NCBI RefSeq assembly: GCF_900103695.1
Contig: NZ_FNHF01000001.1
Location: 930,001 to 994,000 of the forward strand
DNA length: 64,000 bases
Reading direction: 5' to 3'
Source of the DNA: Sediminibacillus halophilus
Lineage (GTDB): Bacteria; Bacillota; Bacilli; Bacillales; Amphibacillaceae
A program made the position numbers and the translations under genes. The notes below the pieces were generated by a model. The model worked only from the letters and a program-made list of their open reading frames with translations, was not told the DNA's origin and did not search any database. Numbering within the stretch: position 1 is the stretch's first letter; each line of letters begins with the position of its first letter. Shown here piece after piece: positions 43,781-52,926 of this stretch.

Positions 43781-44599
43781 TTATAAAATGTCCTTTCGCC
43801 TGTATACCAGCAAAGCAGCTATGGATAAAACGATAAACAAAGCAGCACTGTACAGATAGGAAAATTGCCAGCTCAGTGCGTGCTCTAGATCAAAGATTTC
43901 CTGCCTTAAAATCATCGAATGGATAGCAGGCAGCCATCTGCTGTCGCCTATCGTCGAGATTCCGAGCAACAGAACGACGATTAAAAACAAAACGACCGGA
44001 TCCAAAAATTGTACGAGCAGCAGTTGAATCATCGACAGAACCAACGTCGTCACGATGTAGCCGATCAGCAACTGTGCCATCAATTGCAACGGCGATCTAT
44101 CAAGCTGCAGCATCGGCATGATGTGGTGTTGATAAAAAGGCGTAACTTCCAGAGAAAAGTGGCCGAGCACCAATCCCGTCACACAGAAAACAACCAGAAA
44201 CAACCCCACAAACAGTCCAGTCGTCTGCAAAATCAACCAGAAAAGCTTTGCCAGAAGAAAAGTTGTTTTGGAAGAACTGCGGATGGTCACATAGAGCGCG
44301 TTTCTCCCCAAATCGTGTACATAATAGTCACTGAGCAAAAATAGCGCGACAGTTTGAAAGAAAATCCAATCGACAGGGACTTGATAATTATCAAGATTCA
44401 AAAAGTATCCTTCATCCTTCAACATAAAATAGAGGACATCGACACTGCCGGCAGAGTCTATGCCTTGCAGCTGAAGCGCTTTGCCTGCCGCCAACAACGC
44501 CGTAAGAATAAAAAAGATACCGTACTTTATTTTGCTGTAGGAAAAGCTGTAGGCTATATCGCGATAGAGCAACCGCGTAAAGACAAGGCGTTTTCTCAT
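43781..44599 (-). CDS. ABC-2-like membrane subunit 4
   Basis: A 272-residue protein with about six helices (YGIFFILTALLAAGKAL, WIFFQTVALFLLSDYYVHDL, LLLVQFLDPVVLFLIVVLLL, AALFIVLSIAALLVYRR) and a cytoplasmic N-terminus. There is no recognisable signature beyond the ABC-2 topology. It overlaps subunit 3 by 4 bp and lies 13 bp before the ATPase. Confidence 0.7.
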   Translation of the reverse strand: MRKRLVFTRLLYRDIAYSFSYSKIKYGIFFILTALLAAGKALQLQGIDSAGSVDVLYFMLKDEGYFLNLDNYQVPVDWIFFQTVALFLLSDYYVHDLGRNALYVTIRSSSKTTFLLAKLFWLILQTTGLFVGLFLVVFCVTGLVLGHFSLEVTPFYQHHIMPMLQLDRSPLQLMAQLLIGYIVTTLVLSMIQLLLVQFLDPVVLFLIVVLLLGISTIGDSRWLPAIHSMILRQEIFDLEHALSWQFSYLYSAALFIVLSIAALLVYRRKDIL

Positions 44600-45420
44600 T
44601 TCAAAAAATCCTTTTTTTCATAAAGCAACCCGGTTATCCAATATAAAAAAAGGGATAGAACAAATAAATAGAAGCACTTATAATAGATGTGTACAGGATG
44701 CAGCCAGTCTTCAAGGGATAGTGAAGCAAAGAAAGTGAAAAATTCAAATGGAACCATGCCCGTTCTATCTAGTCCAGACATAGCTAGCAGGATGATGAAA
44801 ATAATCGCTATATTTTTGATAAATCGTTTAAGAAACAACGCTAGAAAAAAGATTAACAGAAAACTGAGAAACTTGGTCACAAAAACTACCGTCAATACTC
44901 TCCCTGTAGAAACATAAGGCACGACGGATGAAAAAAGCTGTTTATCACCTAATAATTCATATAAAATGCTGTCCTTGGTAATCCAAGTATTGTCAAACCC
45001 GACAATCAGTCCACTTAGCACGTACGAAATAAATAACAGGCAAACAGTCAAGATGAACGAAACAATCACAGCGAAAGCGGCATGAGTTTGCCATAATGTG
45101 AACCTTGAACCGATTTTCAGGACCACATTGCTTCTCTCCTGGTACTGCACTAGCAAGTGGACGATACTGACGATCAACGGGATCGCCAGGAAAGTGAGCA
45201 TGGAATGATTCGTGGTTCCGGAGATTTGATCAAGAAATACGACTAAATCCATAACCCCTGCTTTTTCTATCAATCCTTCCTCTCTGGAGCCATAGGAATA
45301 GAAGACAGAAAAAATCAGCCCCAGAATGATAAGCAAGAAGTAAATACACACATAGAACCAACGACTTCCAAGGGATGCAATACCTTTGCGGGTGATCGTC
45401 CATACGTTAGATTGTTTCAT
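44596..45420 (-). CDS. ABC-2-like membrane subunit 3
   Basis: A 274-residue protein with six helices (FYVCIYFLLIILGLIFSVFY, FLAIPLIVSIVHLLVQYQER, IIFIILLAMSGL, FYLFVLSLFLYWITGLL). The start is the ATG overlapping subunit 2 by 14 bp; longer versions would add a sequence lying inside subunit 2. It ends LYEKKDFLK, much like subunit 1's LYTKKEFY, which suggests they are distant paralogues. Confidence 0.7.
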   Translation of the reverse strand: MKQSNVWTITRKGIASLGSRWFYVCIYFLLIILGLIFSVFYSYGSREEGLIEKAGVMDLVVFLDQISGTTNHSMLTFLAIPLIVSIVHLLVQYQERSNVVLKIGSRFTLWQTHAAFAVIVSFILTVCLLFISYVLSGLIVGFDNTWITKDSILYELLGDKQLFSSVVPYVSTGRVLTVVFVTKFLSFLLIFFLALFLKRFIKNIAIIFIILLAMSGLDRTGMVPFEFFTFFASLSLEDWLHPVHIYYKCFYLFVLSLFLYWITGLLYEKKDFLK

Positions 45421-46180
45421 GTTTGTACCCCTGGACAATACACCAAATAAACGAGCCGAAGATACCGACTGCCAAGTAAGTCGTGCCGGCGAAATTCCAA
45501 CTGCCGTTGTATAAAAACACCGCAGAAATACTATGCGAAAAAGGAACCAGTACATCTAAAGCCATAAAAACCAGTAGTGGCAGTATCAAAACGATGTACC
45601 GGTTCTTTACCAGTAATGAAAACGCCAGGCCAAGAGAGGCCAGCATACCGCCCAGCAAAAAAATGAGCAGCACAACCACCAGTACATAAGCAAACGGGCG
45701 CTCGTAAAACAAGCCCGGCAGCAAGTTACCATCTTGAACCAGGTTCATCCCGAAATAGTAGTTGTTTTCAATTAACGGATATGCTGCCATTTCAAGCAGA
45801 AAATTGAGGATTAATGGAAATACTGCCACCACTCCGCCTATGACAAAATTAAAAACATAACGAACGAGAAAATATTTTTTCTTTTCCACTTTAGTCAAGA
45901 TGTTTTTAATAAAACCTGTGTTTGCATCCTCAGCGTGTGAATCTGCAAAAGCAATCGAAGCAAGAAGCGGCACAAGCAACGCATATATGTAATACAAGCC
46001 TGCTCCTTCAAGGTAAAACCAGGAGATGAAAGCACTTCTCGGATACGTATAATAGTAATCCTCTGTCACATGCTGCGGCCACGTCAGTATAGCCGGAACA
46101 ACGGCCAACACAACCCCCGCCACTATTGCCAGCCAAAACGCAGGACGTATAGAAACACGTTTCCATTCCATTTCCAGCAT
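45407..46180 (-). CDS. ABC-2-like membrane subunit 2
   Basis: A 257-residue protein with six helices (AFWLAIVAGVVLAVVPAILT, YIYALLVPLLASIAFADSHA, VLVVVLLIFLLGGMLASLG, IVLILPLLVFMALDVLVPF). The loop ANTGFIKNILTKVEKKKYF resembles the intracellular coupling region of ABC-2 permeases. It begins 21 bp after subunit 1. Confidence 0.7.
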   Translation of the reverse strand: MLEMEWKRVSIRPAFWLAIVAGVVLAVVPAILTWPQHVTEDYYYTYPRSAFISWFYLEGAGLYYIYALLVPLLASIAFADSHAEDANTGFIKNILTKVEKKKYFLVRYVFNFVIGGVVAVFPLILNFLLEMAAYPLIENNYYFGMNLVQDGNLLPGLFYERPFAYVLVVVLLIFLLGGMLASLGLAFSLLVKNRYIVLILPLLVFMALDVLVPFSHSISAVFLYNGSWNFAGTTYLAVGIFGSFIWCIVQGYKHETI

Positions 46181-46201
46181 GGAACCCCCCCCTTTTTTTC
46201 T

Positions 46202-46978
46202 CTAGTAAAATTCTTTCTTAGTGTATAACTTGCTAGCCAGGAAATAAGCAACTGCATTCCAAAACAGTAAATAGACAAGATTAAACATTTGATCCTGCCA
46301 GGACAGCCATAACGGTATTTCAATATGAATCGGATGTAAGAACACCGAAAAATCGAGTAAATAGGGAAATGGCGTTCCGAACAAAACCATCATGCCAATA
46401 AACGTGAGTGTTTTTTTACGGAACACTGTTTGGAAGCATAAAACGAACATGCTGACCATCATTAAATATAAAAAACGATTGCTCCATATGTAGAACCAAA
46501 CTTTCCAACCCGTCACGTGCGGAGCATAAAACGGGAAATGCGCTTTATTGTCGAGAAAATAATAAATCGCGCCCGATTCCTCTCCCCATAAATTGTCCAG
46601 ACTGCCGGTCAAGAAATATGCAGCTGACAATCCAGCCGCTGCCATCAAACAAATCAACAAAAAGTTGAAACAAACAGCAAAGATTACATGTTGAGAGAAC
46701 AACTGTTTTTGCTGCTTTAGCCTGGTGACGACCATTACGGTTTCCATCCTGTCTATCATCAATGGAAATACTAGCGTAATAATGGGAAGTGCACCATATA
46801 GCAGCACAGTCGCACCTGCGCTTCCACCGCTTTGCAAATTCGCTATATAGTCAAATAAAGAATGATTATAAGGCCCCGATAGGGACATGGCAATCGAGGC
46901 AATGATCACAAGCAGCGCATAAAACAAACCAGCCACTAAGAGTTTCCAGGACCAATAACCTCTCCAAAACACCCGCAT
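46202..46978 (-). CDS. ABC-2-like membrane subunit 1
   Basis: A 258-residue protein with six helices (LLVAGLFYALLVIIASIAMS, TVLLYGALPIITLVFPLMID, HVIFAVCFNFLLICLMAAAG, YLMMVSMFVLCFQTVF). It begins one base after the stop of the LolA-like gene. It ends SKLYTKKEFY, like subunit 3. Confidence 0.7.
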   Translation of the reverse strand: MRVFWRGYWSWKLLVAGLFYALLVIIASIAMSLSGPYNHSLFDYIANLQSGGSAGATVLLYGALPIITLVFPLMIDRMETVMVVTRLKQQKQLFSQHVIFAVCFNFLLICLMAAAGLSAAYFLTGSLDNLWGEESGAIYYFLDNKAHFPFYAPHVTGWKVWFYIWSNRFLYLMMVSMFVLCFQTVFRKKTLTFIGMMVLFGTPFPYLLDFSVFLHPIHIEIPLWLSWQDQMFNLVYLLFWNAVAYFLASKLYTKKEFY

Positions 46979-46979
46979 C

Positions 46980-47912
46980 CTAATCCCATCCTGTTTTCAC
47001 GCCACCGGCCTTGGCGCCATATGTTTGCTTAATATATTCTTTAAAAGGCAGTTTTTCACTCCCTACTATATCCAACTGGAAAACTTCCTCAGCATTTTCA
47101 ATCCCGTCGTTAATGGAAATATCCGCGACCTTTATAAAATATACGGATTTATCTTTGTCTTCCTCTCCATAGCAGTGTAAATCGAGCAATACGCCGGTTT
47201 CTTTGGCGACCGTCATCTCAAACGGACCAGCCAGCATCTCGGAAGTATCTTTGGTGAGTGTCCCCTTTATTTTGAAAGCGGGAATGTCGAATGCAGTCGT
47301 TTCCTTGTATTCCCAGCTTTCATAGTTATCGAAAAGAAACTTCCACTTTTCACTGCCAATAACGTAACCCAAGTATTGTCCCAGCGCATCGGTCAATGCA
47401 CTGATATCGTCTTGTCGCGAATTGTTCTTCACAGGCTCCTGATAATAAATTTGTGGTTCATCTAGTCTTCTGGTAATTTGTCCGTCATGCAATAAAAAGT
47501 GCTCGATTTCCACCACACTTCCATTCTCCAATGTCTCATAGACGGCTTTGTTTTGCTTTTGTTCAAAATCGACATGAAAGGTGACGCGATTTTCCACTTG
47601 GCCGTTATTTCCGTATTCGTAGGACCCTTCGGCATTGTCAATGTAGTCCCATGCATAATACATTTTCTCCACGATAGCAAATTTATCGGGATTTTCTTGC
47701 GCATATTTTTCTTGTTCCTCGAGTTTAAATGGGAAGTCATCTTCGAGCAGGGGATTTTTATGCTTCGTTTCCTGGGCGATTTCATCTGAATCATTTGATA
47801 GCTGCTGTTTTTTTTGCGGTTCCAACGCCCCGGCTATCGTCGGATATAATTTGATGCCTGTTAACGTCAATGCCAATATCGTGATCAGTAGAACTGGAAG
47901 GTATTTTTTCAC
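46980..47912 (-). CDS. Membrane-anchored LolA/RseB-like protein
   Basis: A 310-residue protein starting at GTG behind AAGGAGGG. One N-terminal helix (YLPVLLITILALTLTGIKLY) anchors an extracellular domain. EKMYYAWDYIDNAEGSYEYG and TFHVDFEQKQNKAVYETLEN give antiparallel strands like the LolA/RseB half-barrel that holds lipids or unfolded lipoproteins. That similarity is topological and uncertain. First gene of the operon. Confidence 0.6.
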   Translation of the reverse strand: MKKYLPVLLITILALTLTGIKLYPTIAGALEPQKKQQLSNDSDEIAQETKHKNPLLEDDFPFKLEEQEKYAQENPDKFAIVEKMYYAWDYIDNAEGSYEYGNNGQVENRVTFHVDFEQKQNKAVYETLENGSVVEIEHFLLHDGQITRRLDEPQIYYQEPVKNNSRQDDISALTDALGQYLGYVIGSEKWKFLFDNYESWEYKETTAFDIPAFKIKGTLTKDTSEMLAGPFEMTVAKETGVLLDLHCYGEEDKDKSVYFIKVADISINDGIENAEEVFQLDIVGSEKLPFKEYIKQTYGAKAGGVKTGWD

Positions 47913-47973
47913 ACACCGCCCTCCTTCATCAGGAATTTATAAACAAATTGTTTATTATTCTATTCACTACCTT

Positions 47974-48001
47974 ATTTTACCATTATGATGTATAATTGCA
48001 A
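47974..48001 (-). promoter_or_regulatory. Putative SigA promoter of four-permease ABC operon
   Basis: On the minus strand TTGCAA (48001-47996), 16 bp and TAAAAT (47979-47974) lie 61 bp before the GTG start. The match is moderate. Confidence 0.5.
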
Positions 48002-48110
48002 CATTATTGTAAAAATTCTGTAATATAAATCAAAATCTATCTATATTAATCGCACACATCTCCTGCCCATTCATATAGTGAAACCAACACAACTTACCGG
48101 AGGTGCTGTT

Positions 48111-48635
48111 ATGCACATTCTTCCTGCAGCCGATTTGGGAATCATGGCCCAGCACTTATCTGCGCACAAGGGAATCATCCATAAACTGAACGTTTACCAG
48201 CGAATGGTCCAGTCGTCCGAATTGAAGAAGATCATCAGTCAGCAGGCCAATGCCATGCAGGGGCATGTCCATATCATGCTCGCTTTCATTGATCCTGCTT
48301 TTCATGAACCGATTGAAGTACCGCCTTTATATGTATTCGAGGAAAAAGGATATGAAAACTGGCAAAATGGAGAAGCGGGAGAAAACGACCAGTGGATTGC
48401 CTTGGAGGTCCACTCCACGGCTAAGCAAATGGCTGGCGACAATTTCTCTTCTGCTTTGATGATGAAGGATATGGCGGTGAGAAATGCGCATGTAGAGATG
48501 GCTCTGCAGCAGACGGAGCTGCTTAGAAGATATGAAGCCTTTTTGGAGGAAATGGGCTGGATGTATGTTCCGCTTTCCGACATAAGGTCGCAACAAGACA
48601 CCTACTGGCATTTTTATCAGGTTTTTTACTCCTGA
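48111..48635 (+). CDS. Spore coat protein, CotF-like
   Basis: A 174-residue helical protein. MAQHLSAHKGIIHKLNVYQR followed by SSELKKIISQQANAMQGHVH matches the CotF-type coat domain. GGAGGTGCTGTT precedes the ATG. A CATATAGTG 16 bp after AC, at about 48055-48082, faintly resembles a SigK promoter, which would fit late mother-cell expression. The protein would be part of the spore coat. Confidence 0.7.
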   Translation: MHILPAADLGIMAQHLSAHKGIIHKLNVYQRMVQSSELKKIISQQANAMQGHVHIMLAFIDPAFHEPIEVPPLYVFEEKGYENWQNGEAGENDQWIALEVHSTAKQMAGDNFSSALMMKDMAVRNAHVEMALQQTELLRRYEAFLEEMGWMYVPLSDIRSQQDTYWHFYQVFYS

Positions 48636-48641
48636 AAACAA

Positions 48642-49130
48642 TCAATTCCAATTCGACAATCGATGGATCGTTTGCTGTTCACCGAATCGTTCGACGGATC
48701 GTGACTCTTCCATTCCCAGCCTTTCCAAAAGCCGTCTTGATCGTTCATTTGCTGTTTGTGTTTCTGCCACTATTTCTGGAAGCCCCAAAGTACTAAACCC
48801 ATGGTCGATTACAACTTTGACAGCTTCTGTTGCATAGCCTTTTCCCCAAAACAAAGGGAGGAATTGATACGATATCTCGGTAGCATCTCCATCGTGATGC
48901 AGATCGAGCGAAACCGTGCCGATAAAGCTCTCCGTTGATTTCTCCCTTACCGCCCAATGACAGGAGGGCGTACCGGAGGCAAATAAATGCTGAAAGTTTT
49001 CCCTGATTTTATGTTCGGGTACAGTGCCACCAAGATATTTTCTAACTTTCTCATTTCGATAAAGCTGGAGAATACTTTCGTAATCACTGGGCTGTAACAG
49101 TTGCAATATACAATGATTGGTTACTAACAC
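48642..49130 (-). CDS. GNAT acetyltransferase, RimJ-like
   Basis: A 162-residue RimJ/RimL-type GNAT. LQPSDYESILQLYRNEKVRK, then TEISYQFLPLFWGKGYATEA with the acetyl-CoA loop, and ETQTANERSRRLLERLGM. I prefer the GTG at 49130, nine bases after AAGGAG, to a TTG touching that sequence. It may acetylate a protein N-terminus or a small amine. Confidence 0.8.
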   Translation of the reverse strand: MLVTNHCILQLLQPSDYESILQLYRNEKVRKYLGGTVPEHKIRENFQHLFASGTPSCHWAVREKSTESFIGTVSLDLHHDGDATEISYQFLPLFWGKGYATEAVKVVIDHGFSTLGLPEIVAETQTANERSRRLLERLGMEESRSVERFGEQQTIHRLSNWN

Positions 49131-49219
49131 TCCTGTCAACTCCTTTTAAACCGGCATAATCATGATGTTGGCGGCATACATATAAAGCCATACATCAATG
49201 GAAGGAACGTGATAGGAAT

Positions 49220-49603
49220 ATGGAAGAAAGAGATCGTTCCCAACTTAAAGCCGAATCGGAAATCCGTGACGGAACACCTGAAGAAACCCCTGTAATGCTG
49301 CAGCCGATCGTACAGCCGGCATATATCAACCAAATGCCCTCGCCGACAACACCTGTTTATTCTGTCCCGGCTTTGCCCCAGCCGACGCAGTATATGGCCC
49401 CTTTTGAACCCGTCTATATCGACCACTTAAGCCGGCACCAAGGCCAGCAAATTGGCGTGATGACTACTGCGGGAAAAGTTGAGGGACTGCTTAGTGGCGT
49501 TGCAGTGGATCATATCCAATTAAACATAAGTAAAACGCGGGCATTCCATATCCGTATTTCCCAGATTGTTTATTTTGAAGGGCTTCCGATTACGTATCGG
49601 TAA
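49220..49603 (+). CDS. DUF2642-like protein, spore-associated type
   Basis: A 127-residue protein. A proline-rich N-terminal half (LPQPTQYMAPFEPVYIDHL) leads to an SH3-like DUF2642 module: GQQIGVMTTAGKVEGLLSGV, then AVDHIQLNISKTRAFHIRIS and QIVYF. This type (YuzF-like) is common among spore-coat-associated proteins of Bacilli. Proximity to a CotF-like gene supports that. Confidence 0.65.
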   Translation: MEERDRSQLKAESEIRDGTPEETPVMLQPIVQPAYINQMPSPTTPVYSVPALPQPTQYMAPFEPVYIDHLSRHQGQQIGVMTTAGKVEGLLSGVAVDHIQLNISKTRAFHIRISQIVYFEGLPITYR

Positions 49604-49761
49604 CGCCAAGAACTGCTTCCTTTACCATTCCTCTTACTCTCCCTACAAAGATACAAGAAAAATCACCAAAAATCCTGCAAAATTACGAAATTATTTAAAG
49701 GAAAGCAGAAGGTTAAGTCGAATTAGATTAGGAGGCAAGTATTCGGAATAGAGGTGATTAC

Positions 49762-50220
49762 ATGTGCACACCTAAAACTCCTAAACTTCCGCTGACTGCG
49801 GAAGAGAGAAGTTCTTTACGCAAGGCAAAGATTAAACTCCATCAGATTGCTAATTTAGAGTTAAAAACGCTATCTGATTTAATGGATATCACTTACGATC
49901 GGGCCAGGTTGTTAAAAGGATTGGCCACTTTCCAGCAAATACCATCGATTGGCTGCCGCCTGGCTGAAAACCTGGTTCATCATCTTGGAAAGTACACGCT
50001 TGAAGAGGTGCGTGGCGAAAATCCTGCTGAGTTGCTGGATTGCCTGGAAAAGAAGCTCCAAACACCAATTGATCCGTGTGTAGAGGATCAACTTCGCTGT
50101 GTGGTACATTATGCAGAAAACCCGGACAGCAAGAAACAGTGGTTTGAATTTACCGCTGAAAGAAAAAATTATCGGCAGAGACATGGTTATCCAGCGTCAA
50201 GGCCGAAGCCGGTCGGGTAA
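49762..50220 (+). CDS. Helix-hairpin-helix protein (Cdd1 family)
   Basis: A 152-residue protein of the Cdd1 'pathogenicity locus' family. FQQIPSIGCRLAENLVHHLG is a helix-hairpin-helix, and the cysteines in IDPCVEDQLRC and the HYAENPDSKKQWFEF tail are conserved family positions. It may bind DNA. The name does not imply virulence. It lies 19 bp before a GNAT gene, so the two may be cotranscribed. Confidence 0.75.
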   Translation: MCTPKTPKLPLTAEERSSLRKAKIKLHQIANLELKTLSDLMDITYDRARLLKGLATFQQIPSIGCRLAENLVHHLGKYTLEEVRGENPAELLDCLEKKLQTPIDPCVEDQLRCVVHYAENPDSKKQWFEFTAERKNYRQRHGYPASRPKPVG

Positions 50221-50239
50221 TCCGTCTAGGAGGAATATC

Positions 50240-50716
50240 TTGAAAATACGTCCATCTTTGCACAAGGATTCACAACTATTAATGAAGCTGAACAATCTCA
50301 TCTGGAATGCAGAAAACACACCACACCCACATAAGTGGGAATCGCTTGCCGCTTATGAGGAACGCTGTCCGCCCGGCAGTCAATACGTTGCTGTAATCGA
50401 TGAATCTGTTGCAGGTTTTATCAGTTATCGGAGTCCTATACCGCTAGATTCCAACCGGCACGTTTGGGAGTTGGTGATTGGCGTCCATCCAGACTTCCAG
50501 GGACAAAAAGTTGGTTCAACCCTTTTGCGATTTGTCGAAAAAGAAGCAAAAAAACAGGGCATCCATAAACTATGTCTGCGCGTATTGACAACCAATCTCT
50601 CAGCAATCCACTTTTATGAACGCAACGGATATAGAGAACAGGGAAGATTGGTAGATGAGTTTTTTTTAGATGGAAAGTATGTCGATGACCTGATGATGTA
50701 CCGGATACTGAACTGA
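50240..50716 (+). CDS. GNAT-family N-acetyltransferase
   Basis: A 158-residue GNAT. VIGVHPDFQGQKVGSTLLRF includes the QGQKVG acetyl-CoA loop, and NLSAIHFYERNGYREQG is the C-terminal motif. I start at TTG preceded by AGGAGGAATATC; the frame is open far upstream but that part lies within the Cdd1 gene. Confidence 0.85.
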   Translation: MKIRPSLHKDSQLLMKLNNLIWNAENTPHPHKWESLAAYEERCPPGSQYVAVIDESVAGFISYRSPIPLDSNRHVWELVIGVHPDFQGQKVGSTLLRFVEKEAKKQGIHKLCLRVLTTNLSAIHFYERNGYREQGRLVDEFFLDGKYVDDLMMYRILN

Positions 50717-50799
50717 TTTCACTTAGAAAGAGAAAAACAAAAACATGCCAGAGGATTCGAGGCCACTGAAAAACTGGAGGTCTTTGAAAAGTAGAATTT

Positions 50800-50847
50800 T
50801 AAAAAAGCGGTCTGTATGGAACTGAATTTCCATACAGACCGCTTTTT
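50800..50847 (+). terminator. Terminator after Cdd1-GNAT unit
   Basis: AAAAGCGGTCTGTATGGAA and TTCCATACAGACCGCTTTT form a 19-bp stem with a T tract. Confidence 0.9.
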
Positions 50848-50976
50848 ATCTAATTTCAAGTGATTTATGCCCTCTATTCCTTCATTAGTTTAACGATTCG
50901 TTTCACATTAGCTGTAAAAATCGCCATCGGTCTAACATTGAATCCCTTCCTTTTATGTATTACTTTCCTGGTAAGA

Positions 50977-51022
50977 AAAAAGAGTGACTTTCTTTTATAA
51001 ATCAAAGAAAATCACTCTTTTT
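50977..51022. terminator. Bidirectional terminator-like hairpin
   Basis: AAAAAGAGTGACTTTCTTT and AAAGAAAATCACTCTTTTT pair with one mismatch and carry A/T tracts on both sides. Bases 50848-50976 hold nothing recognisable. Confidence 0.7.
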
Positions 51023-51039
51023 CGTTTTACCATCTGTTG

Positions 51040-51165
51040 ATTCCACGTTGAGCGTTCGGTGGTGACGCCTGCGGGAACAGCACGAGCCGAAGATCCACTT
51101 GGTAAAGTGATTTTCTTGACCAAGTTAGCTGAGGCCGTGCCCGCGGCAAGCATCCACCGATAAGC
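51040..51165. repeat. Dispersed repeat, family A, long variant, reverse orientation
   Basis: CGCCTGCGGGAACAGC, GCCGAAGATCCACTTGGTAA and CAAGTTAGCTGAGGCCGTG are the reverse complement of the central part of the element at 8971-9096. Ends CGGTGGTG and CATCCACCG are imperfectly inverted. Confidence 0.75.
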
Positions 51166-51282
51166 GATTCGTGAGAATCAACAACAAACTTTAACAGCTC
51201 TTTTAGATTAGAAAGGACTTTTTCAGTGTCCTCGAGGATTCCGGCATGTTTTTTCAATGGAATAGATTCTTACTTTTTAATG

Positions 51283-52926
51283 TCACCAAAGCCTGAATCC
51301 AGGTGACCCTGGAGGAGCATTTTCGATAATTTCCATAATCGGGATCGTATAAGCGAACAAGATCAATGCGATGCAAACACCGATCCACAGCTTCCAATTT
51401 TCCAGGATTGTCGGAGTACGCTCTGCCTGATCCGCCACTTCGCCGATAGGGTACGCTTCCACCCCTTTTGGAGCAAAAAAGCTCAAATGGACGACAATGT
51501 AAATCAGGACGAGAATGCCGATAAACAAGAAGCTCCCTCCGACAGCCATTGCCACTTCATAAGGAATCCAGCCTAATGCATCGGGATAATCGCCATATGT
51601 CGTATAAGCGGTCCTTCTTGGCGCACCTAGCAATCCGACCGTATGCATCGCTCCGGACATCATCGCCATCCCGACTACCCAAATGATTGTCTGGATGTTG
51701 GCAAGCAGGTTGATCTTCTTCGTCAATGTCCGCCCTGTCAAATGCGGAATCAGCCAATAAGCGATTCCGAAAAAGGTTAAGGCTACACTCGTCGCTACTG
51801 TCAAGTGAAAGTGACCGGTGACCCAGAGCGTGTTATGAATGACCTGATTCAACTGGTTACTGGCATTGATGATGCCCCCTGCCCCGGCAGGAATGAATAT
51901 CAGCATCCCCATAAAGGGCGCAAAGAACCGTGCATCCTTCCATGGCAATTTTTTCACCCAGCCGAACAGTCCTCTTGCGCCCTTCTGCCTGCCGCTCAAT
52001 TCAAAGGTGGCAAACAAGGAGAAGGCTGTCATCAACGAAGGAACGATTACCATAAAGGTCAGGGTTACCTGGATAAACTTCCATGTATGCGATACGCCGG
52101 ATTCGAGCAATTGATGATGAAAGCCGACCGGGATCGAAAATAACAGGAACAAGACAAAGGACAATCTGGCCAACGAATCACTGAAAATTTTTCCGCCAAT
52201 GATTTTCGGAATGATGACATACCAGCAAATATAAGCAGGAAGCAGCCAAAAATAGACAAGCGGATGGCCGAAATACCAAAACAGTGTACGGCTCAACAGG
52301 ACATTGATGGTGTCCACCCAACCGAATGACCATGGAATCAATTGCAGGACGACGGTCGCTGCCACTCCCAGTGTGGCGATCAGCCAAAGCAGCATCGTCA
52401 TCACTGCCATGAAACTGAACAACGGAGAAAGCTGACCTGGATTGGCCTTTTTCCAATTACGATACTGACGGAACATGCCGGCTCCGCTAATCCAGCTTCC
52501 GATCACGACAAGTGCCAGCCCAATATAAAACCATGGCGACGCCTGAAGCGGCGCATAAAACGTGTACAACACACTGGCATCGTTGGTCAGGATCATGATT
52601 GTGGTAATCACGGTACCGGTTGTCATGACATAATAGCCTGCCCAGCCAAGTTTACGCGGGCCTTCAGCCAGTGTTCCCGTTGTTTTGCTGATACCCGAGT
52701 ACAAAAATCCAATAATAAAATAAGTAGTAAAAACAAGTGCTAACAAAACGCCATGGGCGGTCAACAGCTGATAATAGCCAATCCCCGCCGGCAAAGTGAT
52801 CGCGCCGCTGCGGACAAAGGTTTGCAGCAATCCGGCAATCCCACCAAGCAGTACGGCGATAAAGCCTACGTACAGATGGGCGAGACTCAACTTGGCATCT
52901 TTCCGATTGATCAACGTGGTTTCCAT
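51283..52926 (-). CDS. cbaA: ba3-type cytochrome c oxidase subunit I
   Basis: A 547-residue heme-copper oxidase of the B (ba3) branch with 12-13 helices. HPLVYFWLLPAYICW holds the CuB histidine and cross-linked tyrosine, GFHHQLLESG the two other CuB histidines, and VTGHFHLTVATS the heme ligands. It reduces O2 to water and pumps protons, with high oxygen affinity in this branch. Follows subunit II directly; part of an Fnr-controlled operon. Confidence 0.95.
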   Translation of the reverse strand: METTLINRKDAKLSLAHLYVGFIAVLLGGIAGLLQTFVRSGAITLPAGIGYYQLLTAHGVLLALVFTTYFIIGFLYSGISKTTGTLAEGPRKLGWAGYYVMTTGTVITTIMILTNDASVLYTFYAPLQASPWFYIGLALVVIGSWISGAGMFRQYRNWKKANPGQLSPLFSFMAVMTMLLWLIATLGVAATVVLQLIPWSFGWVDTINVLLSRTLFWYFGHPLVYFWLLPAYICWYVIIPKIIGGKIFSDSLARLSFVLFLLFSIPVGFHHQLLESGVSHTWKFIQVTLTFMVIVPSLMTAFSLFATFELSGRQKGARGLFGWVKKLPWKDARFFAPFMGMLIFIPAGAGGIINASNQLNQVIHNTLWVTGHFHLTVATSVALTFFGIAYWLIPHLTGRTLTKKINLLANIQTIIWVVGMAMMSGAMHTVGLLGAPRRTAYTTYGDYPDALGWIPYEVAMAVGGSFLFIGILVLIYIVVHLSFFAPKGVEAYPIGEVADQAERTPTILENWKLWIGVCIALILFAYTIPIMEIIENAPPGSPGFRLW

